DNA from: a virus
DNA length: 25,629 nucleotides
Reading direction: 5' to 3' (one strand)
Virus record (IMG/VR): IMGVR_UViG_3300045999_011399
Span: 1-25,629 of that record
Part shown: positions 1-8,884 of the stretch, piece by piece
Layout of the letters: each line of letters starts with the position of its first letter
Position numbering within the stretch: the first letter of the stretch is position 1
Notes under the pieces: model-generated
The model's database searches: none
What the model was told of the DNA's origin: nothing
The model's input: the letters and a program-made list of their open reading frames with translations, nothing else
Position numbers and translations under genes: made by a program

Positions 1-804
1 GAAATCCAAACGGCCCTGTTCGCCAAGCGGAACGAGCTGATCCAGCAGGGCGTCTCGCTGCAGAGCACTCAGGCTCGGGAGCAGCTTCGGCTCACCGAGG
101 AGGTGGCGCGCGGCAACGTCCGGCTGGAAAAGGCGCAGCAGGAGGCCCAGGCCTGGAAGAGCATCTGGGACGAGGCGGGCCAGGGTGTCACCAACTCGCT
201 CTCGAACGCCTTCCTGTCGGCCTTCGACAAGAGCAAGAAGGCCGGCGATGTGCTGCGCCAGGGCCTGTCGGACACCTTCCGCAAGATGGCCGCCGACATC
301 ATGGCGCAGGCGCTGAAGCCGCTGCAGGACGCGCTGTTCAACATCGCCAAGACCATCGGCGCGTCGATCGTGAGCAGCATCGCCGGCCCCAGCGTTCCGC
401 TGGCGGCCTACCCCGGCGCGGCGAACGGCGCCTACTTCGCGGGCGGCCGGGCGAGCTTCGCCTATGGCGGGGTGGTCAACAGCCCGACCATGTTCCGCTT
501 CGCCCAGGGCGGGGTGATGCGGCCGGGGATCATGGGCGAGGCCGGGCCCGAGGCCATCATGCCGCTGCGACGCGGGCCTGACGGCCGGCTGGGCGTCTCG
601 GCGGCCGGTGCCGGGGGCGGCGGCGGGAGCACCTACAACATCTCGGTCAATGTCGACGCCTCGGGGCGCAGCAGCAGCCAGGAGGCGCAGGGCGGCGACG
701 CGGCCGACAATCGCGGCCAGCGCCTGGGCGAGGTCGTGGCGTCCGCCGTCCGGGCCGAGATCATCCAGCAGCAGCGCCCGGGCGGGCTGCTGGCCAGGAG
801 GTAA
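1..804 (+). CDS. Tail tape measure protein, C-terminal part (5' truncated)
   Basis: The reading frame is open from the first base, so this is the last 267 residues of a longer protein. Tape measure proteins set tail length and help pass DNA across the envelope. The visible part starts with a charged helical stretch rich in Q, E, R and K (about residues 1-60). An amphipathic segment follows, then a Gly/Ala-rich tail with GGVVNSP, FAQGGVMRPGIMGEAGPEA and a Gly run. The motif GGVM-x-G-x-MGEAGPEAIMPL is characteristic of the C-terminus of lambda gpH-like tape measure proteins. It ends with TAA, and gene M starts 3 nt later. Its position directly before M, L, K, I and J supports the call. The ATG at base 103 is internal and should not be used as a start. 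Confidence 0.9.
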   Translation, partial: EIQTALFAKRNELIQQGVSLQSTQAREQLRLTEEVARGNVRLEKAQQEAQAWKSIWDEAGQGVTNSLSNAFLSAFDKSKKAGDVLRQGLSDTFRKMAADIMAQALKPLQDALFNIAKTIGASIVSSIAGPSVPLAAYPGAANGAYFAGGRASFAYGGVVNSPTMFRFAQGGVMRPGIMGEAGPEAIMPLRRGPDGRLGVSAAGAGGGGGSTYNISVNVDASGRSSSQEAQGGDAADNRGQRLGEVVASAVRAEIIQQQRPGGLLARR

Positions 805-807
805 GAC

Positions 808-1143
808 ATGGCGACCTTCATCTGGGCGCCGGACTGGCGAGCGCAGCAGCAGCGGCGGCCGCGGGTTCGGGTGGCGCAGTTCGGCGACGGCTACCAGCAG
901 CGCTCGGCCGACGGGATCAACACCGACCCCCGGGTCTGGCAGCTCACCTTCGGCAACCGCGACGACACCGAGGAGGCGGCGATCGATGCCTTCCTGACCG
1001 CACGCGGCGCCCTGGAGGCGTTCGACTGGACGCCGCCCAGCGGCAGCGCCGGCAAGTGGGTCTGCGCGCAGTGGTCGTCCTCGCTGGAGACCTACGGCGC
1101 CACCACGATCACCGCCACCTTCGTCGAGGTGTTCGAGCCGTGA
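808..1143 (+). CDS. M: Minor tail protein M-like (tail tip)
   Basis: The 111-residue product matches the lambda gpM / phage minor tail family in length and motifs. These are an N-terminal F-x-W-x-P-D segment, then VRVAQFGDGYQQRSADGIN, an aromatic WQLTFGNRD strand, a conserved FDWTPP-type segment and a C-terminal WSSSLETYGATTITATFVEVFEP. The FGDGYxQR signature is typical of the family. gpM acts in tail tip assembly next to gpL. The start ATG lies 3 nt after the tape measure stop, with a GGAGG-type Shine-Dalgarno inside the end of that gene. The stop codon overlaps the GTG of the next gene (GTGA), which suggests translational coupling. It would be transcribed as part of the late tail operon. 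Confidence 0.9.
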   Translation: MATFIWAPDWRAQQQRRPRVRVAQFGDGYQQRSADGINTDPRVWQLTFGNRDDTEEAAIDAFLTARGALEAFDWTPPSGSAGKWVCAQWSSSLETYGATTITATFVEVFEP

Positions 1144-1841
1144 GCATCACCGGGGACCTGCACAAGCTCGACGCCGGCGCCTGGGTCGACCTCTACGCGC
1201 TCGACCTCACGCCGCTGTCGGGCGGGATCGTGCGCTTCCACGCCGGCACCAACGCGCTGCGCCAGCCGGTGGTCTGGCAGGGCGAGACGTACCAGCCCTT
1301 CCCGATCCAGGTGGAGGGCTTCGAGCTGGACGGCTCGGGCAAGATGCCCCGGCCGCGGCTGCGCGTGGCCAACGTCTCCGGCGCCATCTCGGCCCTGGTG
1401 CGGCAGTACGACGACTTCGTCGGCATGCGGCTGACCCGCAAGCGCACCATGGTCAAGTTCCTGGATGCGGTGAACTTTCCGGGCGGCACCAACGCCACGG
1501 CCGACCCGCTCTCGCACCTGCCCGATGAGACCTACTTTGTCACGCAGAAGACCTCCGAGACCAAGGTGCTGGTGGAGTTCGAGCTGGGCTCGGCGCTCGA
1601 CCTGCAAGGCGTGATGCTGCCACGCCGGCAGATCGTGTCGGGCATCTGCGCGTGGCGCTACCGCGACGCCGGCACCTGCGGCTACAGCGGCGGGCCGGTG
1701 GCCGACCGCTTCGACCAGCCGACCAGCATCCTGGCCCAGGACAACTGCAGCCACACCCTGGCCGGCTGCAAGCTCAGGTTCGGCGCCAGCGCCGTCCTGC
1801 CGTTCGGCGGCTTCCCCGGGGCGGGTCAGGTCAGCCGATGA
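1140..1841 (+). CDS. L: Minor tail protein L-like, cysteine cluster
   Basis: The product has 233 residues from a GTG start that overlaps the M stop as GTGA. The frame is open further upstream, but the gpL-type N-terminus (VSITGDLHKLDAGAWVDLY) and the overlap fix this start. gpL of lambda sits in the tail tip, and its C-terminal domain binds an iron-sulfur cluster through four cysteines. Here four cysteines are placed similarly in the C-terminal part, at about 170 (SGICAWRY), 180 (GTCGY), 203 (DNCS) and 210 (AGCKLRFG). The cluster is inferred from this pattern. The protein precedes gpK, as in lambda, and its TGA overlaps the K ATG (ATGA). Confidence 0.92.
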   Translation: MSITGDLHKLDAGAWVDLYALDLTPLSGGIVRFHAGTNALRQPVVWQGETYQPFPIQVEGFELDGSGKMPRPRLRVANVSGAISALVRQYDDFVGMRLTRKRTMVKFLDAVNFPGGTNATADPLSHLPDETYFVTQKTSETKVLVEFELGSALDLQGVMLPRRQIVSGICAWRYRDAGTCGYSGGPVADRFDQPTSILAQDNCSHTLAGCKLRFGASAVLPFGGFPGAGQVSR

Positions 1842-2548
1842 CGTGGCAACGCGAGGCCGAGCGGCAGGCGGCCGCAGCGGCCCCTGCCGAGGCCTGCGGG
1901 CTCCTGATCGTGCGCCGAGGCCGGCTGCGCTACCTGCCCTGCGCCAACGTGGCCGACGCGCCCCTGGAGCGCTTCCTGATCGATCCCGAGGCCTTCGCCG
2001 CGGCCGAGGACGAGGGCGAGGTGGTGGCGGTGGTGCACAGCCACCCGGGCGCTTCGAGCGCGCCGTCGCCGGCCGACAGCGTGGCGCAGCGGGCATCGGG
2101 GCTCGACTGGTGGATCCTCGGCGACGATGGCTGGCGCTTCATGCCGGCCCCAGGCGTCAAGCCCTATGCCGGCCGGGCGTTCACCCACGGGGTGAACGAC
2201 TGCTACTCGCTAATCCGCGACTGGTTCTGGCGCGAGCGGGGTGTGCTGCTGTCGGACTACCCGCGCCGGGACGACTGGTGGGAGCACGGCCAGGACCTCT
2301 ACCGGGCGCACTTCGCCGAGTGCGGCTTCGTCGAGGTGGCCGAGGCGCGGCCCGGCGACGCGCTCCTGCTGCGCATCGGAGCACCGGTGCCAAACCATGC
2401 CGCGATCGTCCTGCCGGGTGGCAGAATCCTTCATCATCTGGCCGGCCGGATCTCCGGGGTCGACACCTACGACCGGCTCTACCGCGAGCGCACCACGCAT
2501 GTCCTCCGCCACGCCGCAACCGCTGCGCACGATCCGTTTGCTGGGTGA
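1838..2548 (+). CDS. K: Tail assembly protein K-like (JAMM/MPN plus NlpC/P60 peptidase)
   Basis: The 236-residue product carries two peptidase domains in the lambda gpK arrangement. The N-terminal half has a JAMM/MPN+ metalloprotease signature: Glu18 in AEACGLL, then HSHP (67-70) and a downstream S-x-x-D ending at Asp80. The C-terminal half is NlpC/P60-like, with catalytic Cys122 in HGVNDCYSLIRDW and His187 in NHAAI. Such proteins are thought to process tail tip components or cut peptidoglycan during DNA entry. The start ATG overlaps the L stop (ATGA). A longer open frame upstream reads through L in another frame and is a shadow. The end overlaps the next gene by about 50 nt. Confidence 0.92.
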   Translation: MTWQREAERQAAAAAPAEACGLLIVRRGRLRYLPCANVADAPLERFLIDPEAFAAAEDEGEVVAVVHSHPGASSAPSPADSVAQRASGLDWWILGDDGWRFMPAPGVKPYAGRAFTHGVNDCYSLIRDWFWRERGVLLSDYPRRDDWWEHGQDLYRAHFAECGFVEVAEARPGDALLLRIGAPVPNHAAIVLPGGRILHHLAGRISGVDTYDRLYRERTTHVLRHAATAAHDPFAG

Positions 2549-3110
2549 TCTCGGCCGGCGGTTCGGCCGCGAGCACCGGCTGGCGGTGGCGTCCCCGGCC
2601 GAGGCGATCCGGGCGCTCTGCGTCATCCGGCCGGGCTTTCGGCGCTACGTCGAGAGCCGCGAGCGGTGGTTTCGGGTGCTGGTCCGCAAGGCGCCGGTGG
2701 CCGACTTCGAGCGCGAGCTGCACCTCCACCACGACCCGCTGGCGACCTTCACCATCGCCCCGGTGATCGGCGGGGCGAAGTCGAAGTTCTTCCAGATCAT
2801 CCTGGGCGTGGCGCTGATCGCCTTCGCCGTCATCAACCCCTTGGGGCTGGCGGCGATCTCGGTTGCCGGGACGACGGTGGGCGCCATGGCGATCGGCGCC
2901 GGGATCTCGCTGGTGATCGGCGGGGTGGCGCAGCTCCTCGCACCGACGCCCGACTACACCGAGCCGGTCGAGAACCAGCCGAGCTACCTCTTCAACGGCC
3001 CGGTGCAGACGACCCAGGTCGGCTACCCGGTGCCGGTGGGCTATGGCGAGCTGATCGTGGGCGGGGCCCGGATCTCGACCGGCATCTGGTCCGAGGACAT
3101 CCCGACATGA
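2499..3110 (+). CDS. I: Tail assembly protein I-like
   Basis: The 203-residue product fits the lambda gpI tail assembly family. Visible traits are an N-terminal basic region (LRTIRLLGDLGRRFGREHRL), then FTIAPVIGGAKSKFFQIILG, a long hydrophobic Gly/Ala-rich stretch at about residues 100-143 and the C-terminal segment containing YPVPVGYGELIVGGARIS. In lambda, gpI acts with gpK and gpL in building the tail tip before gpJ. The ATG at 2499 was chosen because the family N-terminus begins there. It lies inside the end of the K gene, an overlap typical of the lambda K/I junction. The TGA overlaps the J start as ATGA. Confidence 0.88.
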   Translation: MSSATPQPLRTIRLLGDLGRRFGREHRLAVASPAEAIRALCVIRPGFRRYVESRERWFRVLVRKAPVADFERELHLHHDPLATFTIAPVIGGAKSKFFQIILGVALIAFAVINPLGLAAISVAGTTVGAMAIGAGISLVIGGVAQLLAPTPDYTEPVENQPSYLFNGPVQTTQVGYPVPVGYGELIVGGARISTGIWSEDIPT

Positions 3111-6100
3111 AAGAAGACAGGGACAGCCTGCGATCGATCGCCAAGGCCCGCGTCGTCGATGCGGTCTGCGAGGGCCCGATCGAGGGGCTGGTGGCTGGCC
3201 TGCAGTCGATCTTCCTGGACGGCACGGCGGTGCAGAACCGGGACGGATCGGACAACTTCAGCGGGGTCGACGTCGCCGTCCGGCTGGGCTCGCAGGCGCA
3301 GGAGCGGATCGACTGGGTGGGCGGGGTCGAGGACGCGTCGAGCGTCGGCATCGAGGTGCGCGAGGGCGTGCCGATCGAGCGCACGATCACGGATCCCGCG
3401 GCCGACGCTGCGCGGGTGCTGATCACCCTGCCGGCGCTGCTGCAGCAGCAGGAGGACGGCGACATCCGGGGCACCTCGGTCGAGTACCAGATCGCGGTCA
3501 AGACGGCATCGGGTGCCTTCGTCGATCAGGCGGTGGACTTCCGCTGGGTCAAGGTCGCGGGCTCCGGGCAGGGCTTCAACAACGGCACCACCTCGGTCAC
3601 CGCATCGAAGCTGCAGGGCGTGGTGCGCGCTTCCTGCGGCCTGACCTTCGGCGAGAACGGCTTGGAGCCAAGGCGGCTCGTCGTGCGCGTGCAGTACCGC
3701 GTGCCGGCCGGGTCCTGGACCACGATCAAGACCTTCGACCACATGGCAACGGTCGGTAATGCGGACGACAGCGACGGCTACTACTCGGATGGGGCGTTCA
3801 TCTCATCCGTCGCCAGTACTGGATTCTGGCAGGGGACGCTCGGCAGCTTCGAGTCTGAGATCACCGAAGGCACGGCCTACGAGGTGCGCACGCTGATCGT
3901 CTCGGGCGCGTCCGCGGCGTGGTTCTCGCCGCTGGAGGAGCTGCGCCGGACCAAGCTGCTGCGGATCGAGGGCAAGAGCAGCTCGGCCTACCAGCGCGGG
4001 CACCTCGTGCGGCTGCCGGCCGGCGGGGCGCCATGGACCATCCGGGTCACGCGGGTCACGCCCGACGCCAGCAACAACCGGCTGCAGAACAAGACATTTT
4101 GGGACAGCCTGACGGCGGTCTACGAGGAGAAGCTCAACTACCCGCACACGGCCCTGGTCGGGCTGGCCTTCGACGCCAAGCAGTTCAGCAGCATCCCCGA
4201 GCGGGCCTACCATCTGCGGCTGCTCAAGGTGAAGGTGCCTAGCAACTACGACCCGATCGCCAGGACCTACGCGGGCTCTTGGGACGGCACCTTCCAGGTG
4301 GCGTGGTCGAACAATCCGGTCTGGTGCTGGTACAACCTCGCCACGAACCCGCGCTACGGGACGGGCGACTACATCGCCGAGGCGATGCTCGACAAGTGGG
4401 CGCTCTACGAGATGGCCGTCTACTGCGACGAGCTGGTCTCCGACGGGCGCGGCGGGCGCGAGCCGCGCTTCACCTGCAACCTCTACCTGCAGACCCGGGA
4501 GGAGGCCTACCGGGTGCTCCAGAACATGGCGGCGATCTTCCGCGCCATGATCTACTGGGGCTCCGGCACGCTCAACCTGAGCCAGGACCGGCCGTTCGAC
4601 CCGGTGTACCTGTTCACCAACGCCAACGTCGTCGACGGCGCCTTCGAGTACAACGGCAGCAGCCAGAAGGTCAGGCGCAACGCCGTGCTGGTGGCCTGGA
4701 ACGACCCGGCCGAGCGCTACCGGCAGGCGGTCGAGTATGTCGACGATCCCGAGCTGATCGTCCGCTGGGGCTACGTGGCCCAGACCGAGATCGTGGCGCT
4801 GGGCTGCACCAGCCGGGCCATGGCCTATCGGGTCGGCCGCTGGCTGCTCTACACCGAGCGGTACGAGAGCGAGATGGTCTCGTTCGAGACCGGCCTGGAG
4901 GGCAACATCCCCCGGCCGGGCGACATCATCCAGGTGGCCGACCAGCACCGCGCCGGGGCCAGGATCGGCGGCCGCGTGGTGGCGGTGCCCACCTCGACCA
5001 CGGTCACGCTCGACCAGGCCGTCACGCTGGCGGCCGGGGTCACCTACACCCTGGCCGTGCTCAACGACGCGGGCGAGCTGGAGGAGCGGACGGTCACCAC
5101 GGGCCAAGGCGCGACCGCGACGCTGACCGTGGGCTCGGCCTGGACCGGCGGCCTCTCCGCGCAGAGCATCTGGGTGCTGTCCTCGCCGGTGCTGGAGCCG
5201 GAGCTTTACCGCGTGGTCTCGGTGGCCGAGCGCGAGAACGGCGCCAAGTTCGCGGTCACGGCGCTCCTGCACAACCCGTCCAAGTACGCCGTGGTCGACG
5301 AGGGCGCCTCGCTGACACTGCGCACCACCACGGTCCTGGCGGATCCGCGGGTGGCCCCGCCGGCACCGTCCGGGCTCGCCGCCAGCGACACGATCTACGT
5401 CGACAGTGCCAAGGTCGTCCGCTCGAAGATCACCTTCACCTGGACGCCGGTGCTCACGGGCTATGTCCGCGGCTACGTGGCGTCGTTCCGGCTGGCCGAC
5501 GGCAACTGGATCGCCCTGCCGGAGACGCAGACCCCGGCGGCCGAGATCATCGACGTGATCGACGGGGCCGAGTACCAGCTCCGGGTGGTGTCGGTGAGCC
5601 AGCTCGGGCTTTCCAGCGACACCGCGTCGGCGATCACCTTCACGCCGCTCGGCAAGGCGGCGCCGCCGGCCACGGTGGGCGCCCTGACGGCCACGATCAA
5701 CGCCACGGGCGCCCAGGCCGAGCTGTCCTGGCCGGCGATCGGCGACCTCGACCTCGACCTCTACGAGGTCCGCCTGGGGGCCGCCTGGGACGGCGGGACC
5801 GTGGTCTTCCGCGGCAAGTCGCTGAACGCCACCGTGCCGATCACCGGGCTGGCGATGACGTTCCGGGTGCGGGCCCTGGACACCTCGGGCAGCTACTCGG
5901 CCGCCGACTCGGCCGCCACGATCACCATCCAGCCGCCCGGGCAGCCGGTCATCGTGGCCGAGGTGATCGACAACAACGTGCTCCTGCGCTGGCAGGACGT
6001 GCCGGGCTCTCTGGCGATCAGCACCTACGAGATCCGCCGCGGTTCTACCTGGGCCGGGGCCGATGTGATTGGCACCAAGACCGGCCTCTTCACCACCGTC

Positions 6101-6904
6101 TTTGAGACCCAGGCCGGCACCTTCACCTACTGGGTGGCTGGCATCGACCGGGCGGGCAACTACGGCACGCCGGGGCAGGTGGCCGTGCCGGTCTCGGCCC
6201 CGCCCGACTACGTGCTGCAGCTCGAACAGGCGCCGGTCTGGTCGGTGCTCAGCAACGCCGCGGTGTCCGACGACCGGCTCTATTTGCCGGTCTCGGCCAG
6301 CGAGACCTGGGAGACGCACTTCACCTCCCGCGGCTGGACGTCGCCGCAGGACCAGATCAACGCCGGCTATCCGCTCTACATCCAGCCGGGCGAGAGCAGC
6401 GGCTACGCCGAGGCGGTGATCGACGCGGGCTCGACCCTGCCCAGCTCGAAGATCACCATCACGGCCTCGCTGGGGGCGATCACCGGAAGCCCGTCGGCCG
6501 CCTACACGATCAGCGTGAGCAACAGCAGCGCCAGCGGGCCCTGGACCGACTACGCGGGCTCGCAGGCCTACGCCACCGCCTTCCGCTGGGCCAAGGTCAA
6601 GATCGCCGTGACCGGCGGCATCGCCGAGGTGTTCAACGCCATCGTGCGGATGGACGTCAAGGAGCGAACCGACAGCGGAGAGGCCGCGGTCAGCGCCGGG
6701 GATTCCGGCGGTACCACGATCAACTTCACGGTGCCATTCGTCTCAGTCAAGTCGATCACGGTCACGCCAAAGGCCACTACGGCCCGGATTGCGATCTACG
6801 ACTTTGCCGGGGGCGCCAACCCCACCTCGTTCAAGGCCCTGCTCTACGACACCGCCGGCAACCGCGTAAGCGGGACCGTGTCGTGGCAGGTATCCGGAGT
6901 CTGA
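3107..6904 (+). CDS. J: Tail tip / host specificity protein J-like
   Basis: The 1265-residue product is of the lambda gpJ class, the central tail tip protein that contacts the host receptor. The N-terminus (SLRSIAKARVVDAVCEGPIEGLV) is the conserved gpJ opening that joins it to the tail tip. The middle contains the gpJ core with PTYGTGDYI-like (NPRYGTGDYIAE) and WGSGTLNLSQDRP-like segments. From about residue 745 there are fibronectin type III-like repeats, with PPAPSGL and APPATVGAL boundaries and W-x-P strands. The last 80 residues (GTTINFTVPFVSVKSITVTP) look like a small beta-sandwich tip domain common at J C-termini. The start overlaps the I stop (ATGA). The tip region after base 6700 has slightly lower GC. 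Confidence 0.93.
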   Translation: MKEDRDSLRSIAKARVVDAVCEGPIEGLVAGLQSIFLDGTAVQNRDGSDNFSGVDVAVRLGSQAQERIDWVGGVEDASSVGIEVREGVPIERTITDPAADAARVLITLPALLQQQEDGDIRGTSVEYQIAVKTASGAFVDQAVDFRWVKVAGSGQGFNNGTTSVTASKLQGVVRASCGLTFGENGLEPRRLVVRVQYRVPAGSWTTIKTFDHMATVGNADDSDGYYSDGAFISSVASTGFWQGTLGSFESEITEGTAYEVRTLIVSGASAAWFSPLEELRRTKLLRIEGKSSSAYQRGHLVRLPAGGAPWTIRVTRVTPDASNNRLQNKTFWDSLTAVYEEKLNYPHTALVGLAFDAKQFSSIPERAYHLRLLKVKVPSNYDPIARTYAGSWDGTFQVAWSNNPVWCWYNLATNPRYGTGDYIAEAMLDKWALYEMAVYCDELVSDGRGGREPRFTCNLYLQTREEAYRVLQNMAAIFRAMIYWGSGTLNLSQDRPFDPVYLFTNANVVDGAFEYNGSSQKVRRNAVLVAWNDPAERYRQAVEYVDDPELIVRWGYVAQTEIVALGCTSRAMAYRVGRWLLYTERYESEMVSFETGLEGNIPRPGDIIQVADQHRAGARIGGRVVAVPTSTTVTLDQAVTLAAGVTYTLAVLNDAGELEERTVTTGQGATATLTVGSAWTGGLSAQSIWVLSSPVLEPELYRVVSVAERENGAKFAVTALLHNPSKYAVVDEGASLTLRTTTVLADPRVAPPAPSGLAASDTIYVDSAKVVRSKITFTWTPVLTGYVRGYVASFRLADGNWIALPETQTPAAEIIDVIDGAEYQLRVVSVSQLGLSSDTASAITFTPLGKAAPPATVGALTATINATGAQAELSWPAIGDLDLDLYEVRLGAAWDGGTVVFRGKSLNATVPITGLAMTFRVRALDTSGSYSAADSAATITIQPPGQPVIVAEVIDNNVLLRWQDVPGSLAISTYEIRRGSTWAGADVIGTKTGLFTTVFETQAGTFTYWVAGIDRAGNYGTPGQVAVPVSAPPDYVLQLEQAPVWSVLSNAAVSDDRLYLPVSASETWETHFTSRGWTSPQDQINAGYPLYIQPGESSGYAEAVIDAGSTLPSSKITITASLGAITGSPSAAYTISVSNSSASGPWTDYAGSQAYATAFRWAKVKIAVTGGIAEVFNAIVRMDVKERTDSGEAAVSAGDSGGTTINFTVPFVSVKSITVTPKATTARIAIYDFAGGANPTSFKALLYDTAGNRVSGTVSWQVSGV

Positions 6905-6905
6905 C

Positions 6906-8348
6906 ATGGCCAACTGGGCAAACCCGACGCTCTCCAGCAGCTACACCAACTTCCTGGCCGATTTGAAGGCTCGCGACGAGGATCTCGCCCGCGGGCTCGA
7001 TCCGGCTGTGGCCACGGTCACCAGCCCGCCCGTCAACGCCATCCGCTGGAACTCGGCGTCGAAGAAGTGGCAGAAGTGGTCGGGCAGCGCCTGGGGCGAT
7101 CTCTCGGCGTCCTACGCGATCAACGTCGAGGGCACGCTGGCCGCGCCTGCGGGCTCCGTGGGCGCGCCGTCGATCGTCTTCCAGGGCTCGGCCACGACCG
7201 GCTTCTACCGGCCTGCGGCGGATCGCGTCGCGCTGGCGATCGCGGGCGTGCAGCGCCTGTTCGCGAGCAACACCGGGCGGTTCTCCTTCGGTGCCGGCGA
7301 AAGCCCGCAGGGCGTGGTCTCGATCGCGGGCGGCGACTTCGTCGTGCAGGAGACCGGCGCCGACCGGGCGCTGGCGTTCCTGAACGCCGACGGCTCGGTG
7401 GCCTACGGGCAATTCGGGGCGGCCAGCTCCGGCTCGAACAACCGCGTCTTCGTGGCGAACCCGCGCACCGGCGGCACCGTGGCCTTGAGCGTGGCCGGCA
7501 CCGACCGGGTGACGGTGAGCGCCACCGGCGCCACGTTCGCCGTGCCGATCTCGGGCTCGGGCTCCGGTCTGACCTCGCTGCCGGCCGGCCAGCTCACCGG
7601 CACCGTGGCGGTGACCAATGGCGGCACGGGGAAATCAACTTTGAACGCCAGAGCCTTACTCGGCGTCACGGACCTAGGGGCTATTGACGATACTTTGATT
7701 CCGGCAACGGAAGGCGAATTTATTTATTCTAGTCCTGCAAACATTGGCCCTGGCGCGCCTATTTTGTGGTTTAAGACGTCGTTCGTCAATCGGTTGAAAA
7801 ACGTCCTAAACGCAGGAGGTGATGCGCCGGTCTACGCCTGCCGAGCCTGGGCCACATTCAGCAACGTCGAGGTCTCTGGAACCTATTCACAGTCTGGCAC
7901 GACTATCGCGATCACTATCAACGGCCACGGCATGAATTCCGGCGAAGGGGTTTATCTAGATTTCACCAGCCCTGATCCCGGTGGCAGCGTCGATGGCTTC
8001 TTCACTGTTTACAACGCCACCGCAAACACCTTTCAGGTTGATGCTGCCAGCAGCCTGACGGTCTCTGGAAATGTCACCCGGAAGGTGCACGTGCGCGCCA
8101 GAGGTAACGTTGCTTCCGTGGTCCCGCAGGCCGGTGTGGCCTACCGGATCAGTTTCACCACGCAGTTGGCAGACAGCCAATATGCGTGGTCCGGCAGCGT
8201 GCGATTCGAGGGTGCCAATCCGCAGGGGATCATTTGCGCCACGACCAACTGCTTGAAGAGTACCGGCTTCCTCGACGTCGAGATCGGCAACTCGGCCAAC
8301 GCCTTCAACATCACTTCGTCCGAGATCCACGTCATGGTTTTCCGCTGA
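6906..8348 (+). CDS. Tail fibre protein with exchanged-looking C-terminal domain
   Basis: The 480-residue product starts 1 nt after the J stop, with a CGGAG ribosome site upstream. The N-terminal part (WANPTLSSSYTNFLADLKARDEDLA) probably anchors to the tail. It continues with the tail-fibre signatures GSATTGFYRPAADRVALAIAG and SGSGLTSLPAGQLTG, then VTNGGTGKSTLNARALLGV at about residues 237-255, a well-known junction motif of phage tail fibres. After this motif the DNA becomes clearly AT-richer (about 7630 to 8250) and the protein changes to a Ser/Thr/Asn-rich beta-type domain, probably the receptor-binding part. GC rises again toward the end. The role is inferred to be host recognition. No chaperone-type gene is evident after it. 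Confidence 0.85.
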   Translation: MANWANPTLSSSYTNFLADLKARDEDLARGLDPAVATVTSPPVNAIRWNSASKKWQKWSGSAWGDLSASYAINVEGTLAAPAGSVGAPSIVFQGSATTGFYRPAADRVALAIAGVQRLFASNTGRFSFGAGESPQGVVSIAGGDFVVQETGADRALAFLNADGSVAYGQFGAASSGSNNRVFVANPRTGGTVALSVAGTDRVTVSATGATFAVPISGSGSGLTSLPAGQLTGTVAVTNGGTGKSTLNARALLGVTDLGAIDDTLIPATEGEFIYSSPANIGPGAPILWFKTSFVNRLKNVLNAGGDAPVYACRAWATFSNVEVSGTYSQSGTTIAITINGHGMNSGEGVYLDFTSPDPGGSVDGFFTVYNATANTFQVDAASSLTVSGNVTRKVHVRARGNVASVVPQAGVAYRISFTTQLADSQYAWSGSVRFEGANPQGIICATTNCLKSTGFLDVEIGNSANAFNITSSEIHVMVFR

Positions 8349-8379
8349 AAATCGCCAGCCTCGTCACCAAGGAGCCCCC

Positions 8380-8595
8380 ATGCGCTACACCATCACCTTC
8401 GAGAACCTCGACACGGCCGCCGTCAATCTGCTGGCGAGCGCTCTATCTGCCCGGCCCTGGGCCGAGGCGAACCCGTTCATGCAGGCGCTGATGCAGCAGG
8501 TGCAGGAGCAGGAGCACGCCGCCGCCGTCGTGCGGCCTGCGCAGCCGGAAAAGCTGCCGCCGTCGGTCGATTCGCCCGCTCAGGGCGAAGGCTGA
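8380..8595 (+). CDS. Small conserved-looking phage protein of unknown function
   Basis: The 71-residue product is preceded by a good AAGGAG site 6-7 nt before the ATG. It has an N-terminal RYTITFENLDTAAVNLLASAL segment that looks like one strand and one helix. A Gln/Glu-rich helix (MQALMQQVQEQEH) and a Pro-rich tail follow. There is no signal peptide or membrane segment. It sits between the tail fibre and the holin, a place where tail-fibre-associated or small lysis-region genes are common. I do not recognise a function. GC content returns to that of the surrounding late genes. Confidence 0.65.
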   Translation: MRYTITFENLDTAAVNLLASALSARPWAEANPFMQALMQQVQEQEHAAAVVRPAQPEKLPPSVDSPAQGEG

Positions 8596-8634
8596 CAGAA
8601 TCCGTCCATTGCCACGCCGCCCGGATCTGCCACG

Positions 8635-8883
8635 ATGGACAAAGGCCACGAGATCGCCAGCCAGACGCTGGACGCGACCATCGCCGCCACCGGCTCGAAG
8701 GCCACCTACACGGGCGCCGGCATGACCGTCGGGGGGTGGCTGCTCAGCAGCGAGTTTGCCGTTCTGGTCGGCATCTTTATCGGCGTGGCTGGCTTCCTGG
8801 TGAACTGGTTCTACCGCCACCGCCAGGACGTGCGCGAGCGCGCCGAGCATCTCGCCCGCATGAAGCGATACGAGAACCCATGA
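8635..8883 (+). CDS. Holin, HP1-type single-membrane-segment family
   Basis: The 82-residue product has a Thr/Gly-rich N-terminus and one clear hydrophobic segment (about residues 38-60, GWLLSSEFAVLVGIFIGVAGFLV). This is followed by NWFYRHRQD and a basic, Arg-rich tail. The core GWLLSSEFAVLVG...VNWFY matches the HP1-type phage holin family. Holins oligomerise in the inner membrane and time lysis; with a signal-anchored endolysin the holin can act as a pinholin that collapses the membrane potential. The stop is 1 nt from the endolysin ATG. The ribosome site is weak, and a different start is not obvious. Confidence 0.82.
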   Translation: MDKGHEIASQTLDATIAATGSKATYTGAGMTVGGWLLSSEFAVLVGIFIGVAGFLVNWFYRHRQDVRERAEHLARMKRYENP

Positions 8884-8884
8884 C

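Noticed and set aside
3803-6319. 838-codon open frame on the minus strand inside gene J
   Set aside because: High-GC shadow: Arg/Gly/His-rich composition without domain features, opposite a well-recognised gpJ.
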